NCBI GenBank assembly: GCA_029817715.1
Contig: JARUPY010000473.1
Coordinates: 186,001-250,000, forward strand
Source of the DNA: Melastoma dodecandrum
Taxonomy: Eukaryota; Streptophyta; Magnoliopsida; Myrtales; Melastomataceae
Direction: 5' to 3'
DNA: 64,000 nucleotides
Shown in pieces: positions 61,383 to 64,000 of this stretch; within the stretch, counting starts at the first letter, position 1; the number at the start of each line of letters is the position of its first letter. The notes under the pieces are model-generated. The model made no database searches, was not told the DNA's origin, and saw only the letters and a list, made by a program, of their open reading frames with translations. The translations under genes and the position numbers were made by a program.

Positions 61383-64000
61383 ATGGCAGCCTGCGGTTTG
61401 ATCATGTCCGGCGACACCGCCCCTAACAATAACTCTGCCCCCGACTGCCCCCTCGACCCCTCCCCCTTGGACCACCCCAGGAGGCCTCTCAAGAAGCGTT
61501 TCGCTTCCGACATGTCCCCCCCTCCTCCCTCCCCCTCCTTCCTCCGTCGCACCATTACCTCCTTCCCCGACCCCTCCCTCGACTGCATTGGCGGCTATGC
61601 TTTCCATTCCCCTTTCCCTTTCCAAATCCCTGGCCCGTCGAATGCCCCGGCCGTCCCCCCTGGCAGCAGCCTCATGGCCCTGACGTCACTCCCCCATCCA
61701 GGGCTCTTATCCCCTGCTCCTTCCCCCACCGTCCCTTCCCTTCTGGACTCCCTCCCTCCCCCTTCCCAATCCCCCTCCGTCTGCCTCTTCTCCGGCCTCC
61801 CCCTCTTCCCCCCTGAGAAGTCCAGGCAACTCCCCGCTTCCTCCTTCCCTCCTCCTTCCTTAGCCCCCGTTGTCGGAACCGTTGGGGCAGGAGGGGGGTT
61901 CGCTATTGAAGACGGTGGCTCCGTCGTTGCGTGGGTCGACTCCATTATCAAGGACCTCATCAGCAACTCCACCTCTGTCTCCATCCCTCAGCTCATTCAG
62001 AATGTCAGGGACATCATCCACCCTTGCAACCCGGACCTGGCAGCCATCCTGGAGCATCGCCTCCGCTCCCTGACCGAGTTGCCTCTAAACCCCCTCGACG
62101 TGAGACTACTTGCTGGCCAGCCCTTCGTGACCTCGGATCCTCAACCGCCTCTTCAGCAGTTCGTCCAGGAGGCCTCTACGGTGCTCCCCCATCAGACCTC
62201 CCCTAACTTTCCTCCCGCATCGCCGCCAGCAACTGTGACGAGGAACACTCGCGAGACGAAATCGTCTCAGCCCCCAGAGACGTCCCCGCCAAGGCAGGCT
62301 GAGCATCACGACAACTCCACTTCGTCGGTGGAGCCTACTGCCCCGGGTCCGTCGCCCTCCGCATTGGCGGCAGCGGGTAGAGAGAGGAAGGAGGAGATGT
62401 TAAAGAGGAACAAGGACGAGGAAGGACTCCATCTCCTGACCCTCCTTCTGCAGTGTGCCGAGGCCGTCTCGGCTGACAACTTGGAAGACGCCAACACGAT
62501 GCTGTTGGAAATTTCCGAGCGTTCAACCCCATTCGGCACCTCTGCCCAGCGAGTGGCCGCATATTTCTCCGAGGCCATATCAGCTCGCCTCGTGAACTCC
62601 TGTCTAGGAATCTATTCGTCACTTCCTAGCGTCCCCCTCGCCCACAAGATCTCGGCGGCCTTTCAGGTACTAAACGACTAGTCCCCCGATCATCCATTTC
62701 CTACGCCATATACCAACACTCACGGAGAGACCTACCCGGTCGCGCGCAGGTGTTCAACGGCCTAAGTCCGTTCGTGAAGTTCTCGCACTTCACGGCGAAC
62801 CAGGCGATCCAGGAGGCATTCGAGAGGGAGGAGCGGGTGCACATAATCGACCTGGACATAATGCAGGGGCTGCAGTGGCCTGGCCTGTTCCACATCCTGG
62901 CGACGAGACCAGGGGGACCTCCCCACGTGAAAGTGACGGGACTGGGGACCTCGAAGGAGGCCCTGGAGGCAACGGGGAAGCGGCTGAGGGACTTCGCGGA
63001 CAAGCTGGGGCTGCCTTTCGAGTACGTGGGGTTGGCGGAGAAGGTTGGGAACCTGGACCCAGATCGGCTCGGGGTGAGCAAGAGGGAGGCGGTGGCCGTG
63101 CACTTGCTCCAGCACTCCCTGTACGATGTCACCGGTTCGGACACCAACACGCTTTGGCTGTTGCAAAGGTAAAATAAGTTAAAATAAAAGACGAGGAGGT
63201 CAACAAAAGTGAATCCCTTTTGTCCTGATCTGAGTATTATTACTTTTTTTGTACATGGATGATAGTTTATTTCTGATTCTGGGTGTTGGGTTGATCCCCA
63301 TGACGATGATTTTTGAATCTTGGGTTAGGGATGAGTGGACCCATTTGCCTGAGGAGGAGAGTTCTTTGGTTATGGTTTATTGCCATAAGGGAGAAAGGGT
63401 TGTTGGTATAGATGGGGATATAGGAGGTGATCATGGTCTTTTGCTTTCCTTTTTGGGCAGTGCAGATGCAGAGTGTCCAATTCAATTCCTCCTGCCCAAA
63501 AGTCACATGCATTTATTGCTCTCTCTTCCCACCATGTAGCTTGTGATGCTTTCAGTGTGTCATGATTTTGATTGTTTGTGGATGATCCTTTTTTTGGAAC
63601 CCCAGGTTGGCCCCAAAGGTAGTGACGGTGGTGGAGCAGGACCTCAGCCACTCGGGGTCGTTCCTCGGCAGGTTCGTCGAGGCCATACACTACTACTCTG
63701 CGCTGTTCGACTCGTTAGGGGCCAGCTACAGCGAGGATAGCGAGGAGAGGCATGTGGTGGAGCAGCAGCTCCTCTCGAGGGAGATCCGCAACGTCCTGGC
63801 CGTTGGGGGCCCATCGAGGACCGGGGAGGTCAAGTTTGGTAGCTGGAGGGAGAAGCTGCAGCAGGCGGGGTTCCGGGGGGTGTCCCTAGCCGGGAACGCG
63901 GCCACTCAGGCCACCCTCCTCCTGGGGATGTTCTCTTGCGACGGGTACACGCTGGTGGAGGATAACGGGACGTTGAAACTCGGGTGGAAGGATCTGTGCC
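61383..64000 (+). CDS. SCR: SCARECROW GRAS-family transcription factor, 3'-truncated by window edge
   Basis: GRAS regulator that with SHORT-ROOT sets ground-tissue and endodermis identity in roots and shoots (family knowledge). Exons: 61383-62666, 62750-63168 and 63606 to beyond 64000, phase-consistent. The N-terminus (residues 1-340) is Pro/Ser-rich, with [11 protein letters not shown] and the SCR-type block [20 protein letters not shown] then [17 protein letters not shown]. The GRAS domain starts near residue 348 with [20 protein letters not shown] (leucine heptad I) and continues through [15 protein letters not shown]. The VHIID motif, [20 protein letters not shown], is near residue 457; the PFYRE and SAW parts begin with [21 protein letters not shown]. 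The last visible residues are LKLGWKDLC, close to the expected C-terminus. The first intron (83 nt) interrupts the GRAS domain, as in known SCR genes. Confidence 0.96.

Noticed and set aside
61595..61984. 129-codon minus-strand frame within SCARECROW exon 1
   Set aside because: Antisense shadow of the Pro/Ser-rich N-terminus.

Overview
The window reads as nuclear DNA of a flowering plant. Genes are split by many short GT-AG introns, intergenic DNA is AT-rich, and the families present are plant ones: plastid GNAT/SNAT, RETICULATA-related, LURP-one-related, DUF4220/DUF594, SCARECROW, plant-type GABA transaminase, and a tRNA-derived SINE. The species cannot be told from the sequence. Exons were joined by hand from splice signals and reading-frame continuity. 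In every multi-exon intact gene the exon lengths sum to a whole number of codons.

Layout. 0-4.2 kb (+): 3' part of a GABA transaminase gene followed by a decayed duplicate fragment of its middle exons. 5.2-9.1 kb (+): plastid GNAT acetyltransferase (NSI/SNAT type). 9.7-10.8 kb (-): broken DUF4220/DUF594 gene. 11.1-12.8 kb (-): RING-H2 ubiquitin ligase. 14.3-19.2 kb (-): seven-exon membrane RING protein of the RNFT type. 23.0-23.2 kb (-): complex I MWFE/NDUFA1 subunit, head to head with a RETICULATA-related plastid protein (24.0-25.1 kb, +). 27.0-27.6 kb (+): unrecognised 200-residue protein with an in-frame stop in its leader. 30.1-30.7 kb (-): LEA-2/NHL-type membrane protein. 31.7-32.7 kb: small MITE-like element with a target-site duplication beside a broken LURP-one-related (LOR) gene. 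35.2-36.2 kb (-): broken KIN17 gene. 37.4-37.7 kb (+): small secreted cysteine-rich protein. 40.7-41.4 kb (+): intact single-exon LOR gene. 42.1-47.0 kb (-): eight-exon ethanolamine-phosphate cytidylyltransferase. 50.4-56.2 kb (+): fifteen-exon GOLD-domain protein. 57.1-57.3 kb (+): Au-like SINE. 61.4 kb to the end (+): SCARECROW GRAS transcription factor, cut by the window edge.

The genes do not form a pathway. They are unrelated housekeeping, membrane, plastid and developmental genes, as is usual for a plant chromosome. Two themes stand out. First, four pseudogenes (GABA-T fragment, DUF4220, LOR, KIN17) carry readable lesions, including two deletions that look microhomology-mediated and one insertion shaped like a transposon footprint. 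Second, four intergenic islands (about 30.9-31.2, 36.7-36.8, 39.3-39.5 and 47.5-47.9 kb) are each built from a different 15-25 nt imperfect palindrome recurring every 20-80 nt. No feature type I know explains them, and they are the best candidates for something undescribed.
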